A DNA stretch of 64,000 nucleotides from Peribacillus deserti (GTDB lineage Bacteria; Bacillota; Bacilli; Bacillales; DSM-1321): assembly GCF_016909175.1 (NCBI RefSeq), contig NZ_JAFBFI010000001.1:124001-188000 (forward strand), in the 5' to 3' direction. How positions within the stretch are numbered: position 1 is the stretch's first letter; the number at the start of each line of letters is the position of its first letter. Made by a program: the position numbers and the translations under genes. Below are positions 63,553 through 64,000 of this stretch, piece after piece. A model generated the notes under the pieces. That model saw only the letters and a list, made by a program, of their open reading frames with translations, had not been told where the DNA came from and ran no database searches.

Positions 63553-64000
63553 TCATTCTGTTTTGATTAATAATTCTTCTATGTGTTTAATATAGTTTGG
63601 TTTATTTGTCAGCTTAAAGATCGTTAAAGCATAATTAAAGTATTCACTATAATTTTCTTCGTCTTTAATTAAATAGTAATTATAGCCGGCATGATAATAC
63701 AGTTCTCCTAATAAATACAAAGATTCATTTTCCAGGCAGATCTTGATGCCTTCTTTTGCAATATGGATAGACTCATCATTATGTTCCAGGCGGGTTTGTG
63801 CTTTTGCTAAATTATAATAAAGGCGAACTTTTGTTTTCACTGAGTAATCTTGAAAAGAGTTTTGTTTGATAAAATGTAACGCCTTATTATAAATGTCAAC
63901 GGCTCTTTCATGGTCACCTGATTCTGAATGTATAACTCCTATACTATTCAAAATTGAAATTTCTCTTTGATTGTAAAATTTATCATGGGCACTTGTCATC
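63553..64000 (-). CDS. RRNPP-type TPR regulator, C-terminal part (runs off the window)
   Basis: The last 148 or so codons of a TPR protein: REISILNSIGVIHSESGDHE, LYYNLAKAQTRLEHNDESIH and GELYYHAGYNYYLIKDEENY. These match the TPR segments of the two regulators at 11774 and 31694. The N-terminal HTH would lie beyond base 64000. It is directly upstream of the peptide locus and transcribed in the same direction, so it is a good candidate for its quorum regulator. Confidence 0.8.
   Translation of the reverse strand, partial: MTSAHDKFYNQREISILNSIGVIHSESGDHERAVDIYNKALHFIKQNSFQDYSVKTKVRLYYNLAKAQTRLEHNDESIHIAKEGIKICLENESLYLLGELYYHAGYNYYLIKDEENYSEYFNYALTIFKLTNKPNYIKHIEELLIKTE

Overview
The window reads as a chromosomal segment of a low-to-mid GC Bacillus-like Firmicute. 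Evidence: strong GGAGG ribosome binding sites, many U-tailed terminators, ywpF/ssbB and ywqA/ywqB orthologues, TagG/TagH/TagF-type teichoic acid genes, SinI- and PlcR-like regulators, and an S-layer gene of the Geobacillus SbsA/SbsC N-terminal type. I cannot name the species.

Layout. 1-9.8 kb: end of a subtilase, a lipoprotein, ywpF, a competence-type ssbB with candidate ComK boxes, small proteins, the SNF2 helicase/SWIM pair ywqA-ywqB, and a REP-associated transposase (RAYT) flanked by GGGGACAGTCCCC palindromes that recur through the first 39 kb. 9.8-12.7 kb: a YknX/YknW-like pair behind a TPR-type (RRNPP) regulator. 13-20.8 kb: CorA-like protein, alkaline phosphatase, a c-di-GMP riboswitch ahead of a SinI-like protein, a subtilase with Ig-like repeats, and a second probable c-di-GMP riboswitch on a Lys-rich exported protein. 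20.8-31.5 kb: wall polymer cluster (two galE, tagG, tagH, glycosyltransferases, a TagF-type fusion). 31.7-42.7 kb: an RRNPP regulator divergent from a PapR-like peptide gene, then secreted hydrolases and a PBP3-like penicillin-binding protein.

43-55.4 kb is the most unusual part. A complete S-layer gene (43155-45833) is followed by an ORF-less group II intron-like RNA and a reading frame without start codon that opens exactly at the predicted 3' splice site. Then come four intact tyrosine recombinases in two pairs plus a fragment, followed by a second S-layer C-terminal region lacking start codon, signal peptide and wall-binding domain. That region carries its own copy of the intron and another start-less exon. 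The expressed and silent S-layer segments share a 13-bp block, AAGTGCGATTAAC, in the same reading frame, exactly where the conserved anchor meets the variable domains. I infer an S-layer cassette-exchange locus with its own recombinases, combined with possible RNA-level variation of an extra C-terminal module, reminiscent of the alternatively spliced S-layer intron of Clostridium tetani.

55.7-59.3 kb holds decayed genes (a serine recombinase and unidentified remnants) and an intact chemoreceptor. 59.4-64 kb is a peptide export locus on the minus strand: two short peptides with a shared leader-like segment, an attenuator hairpin, an M50 membrane protease, a fused ABC exporter, small proteins, and the C-terminal part of a third RRNPP-type regulator at the window edge.
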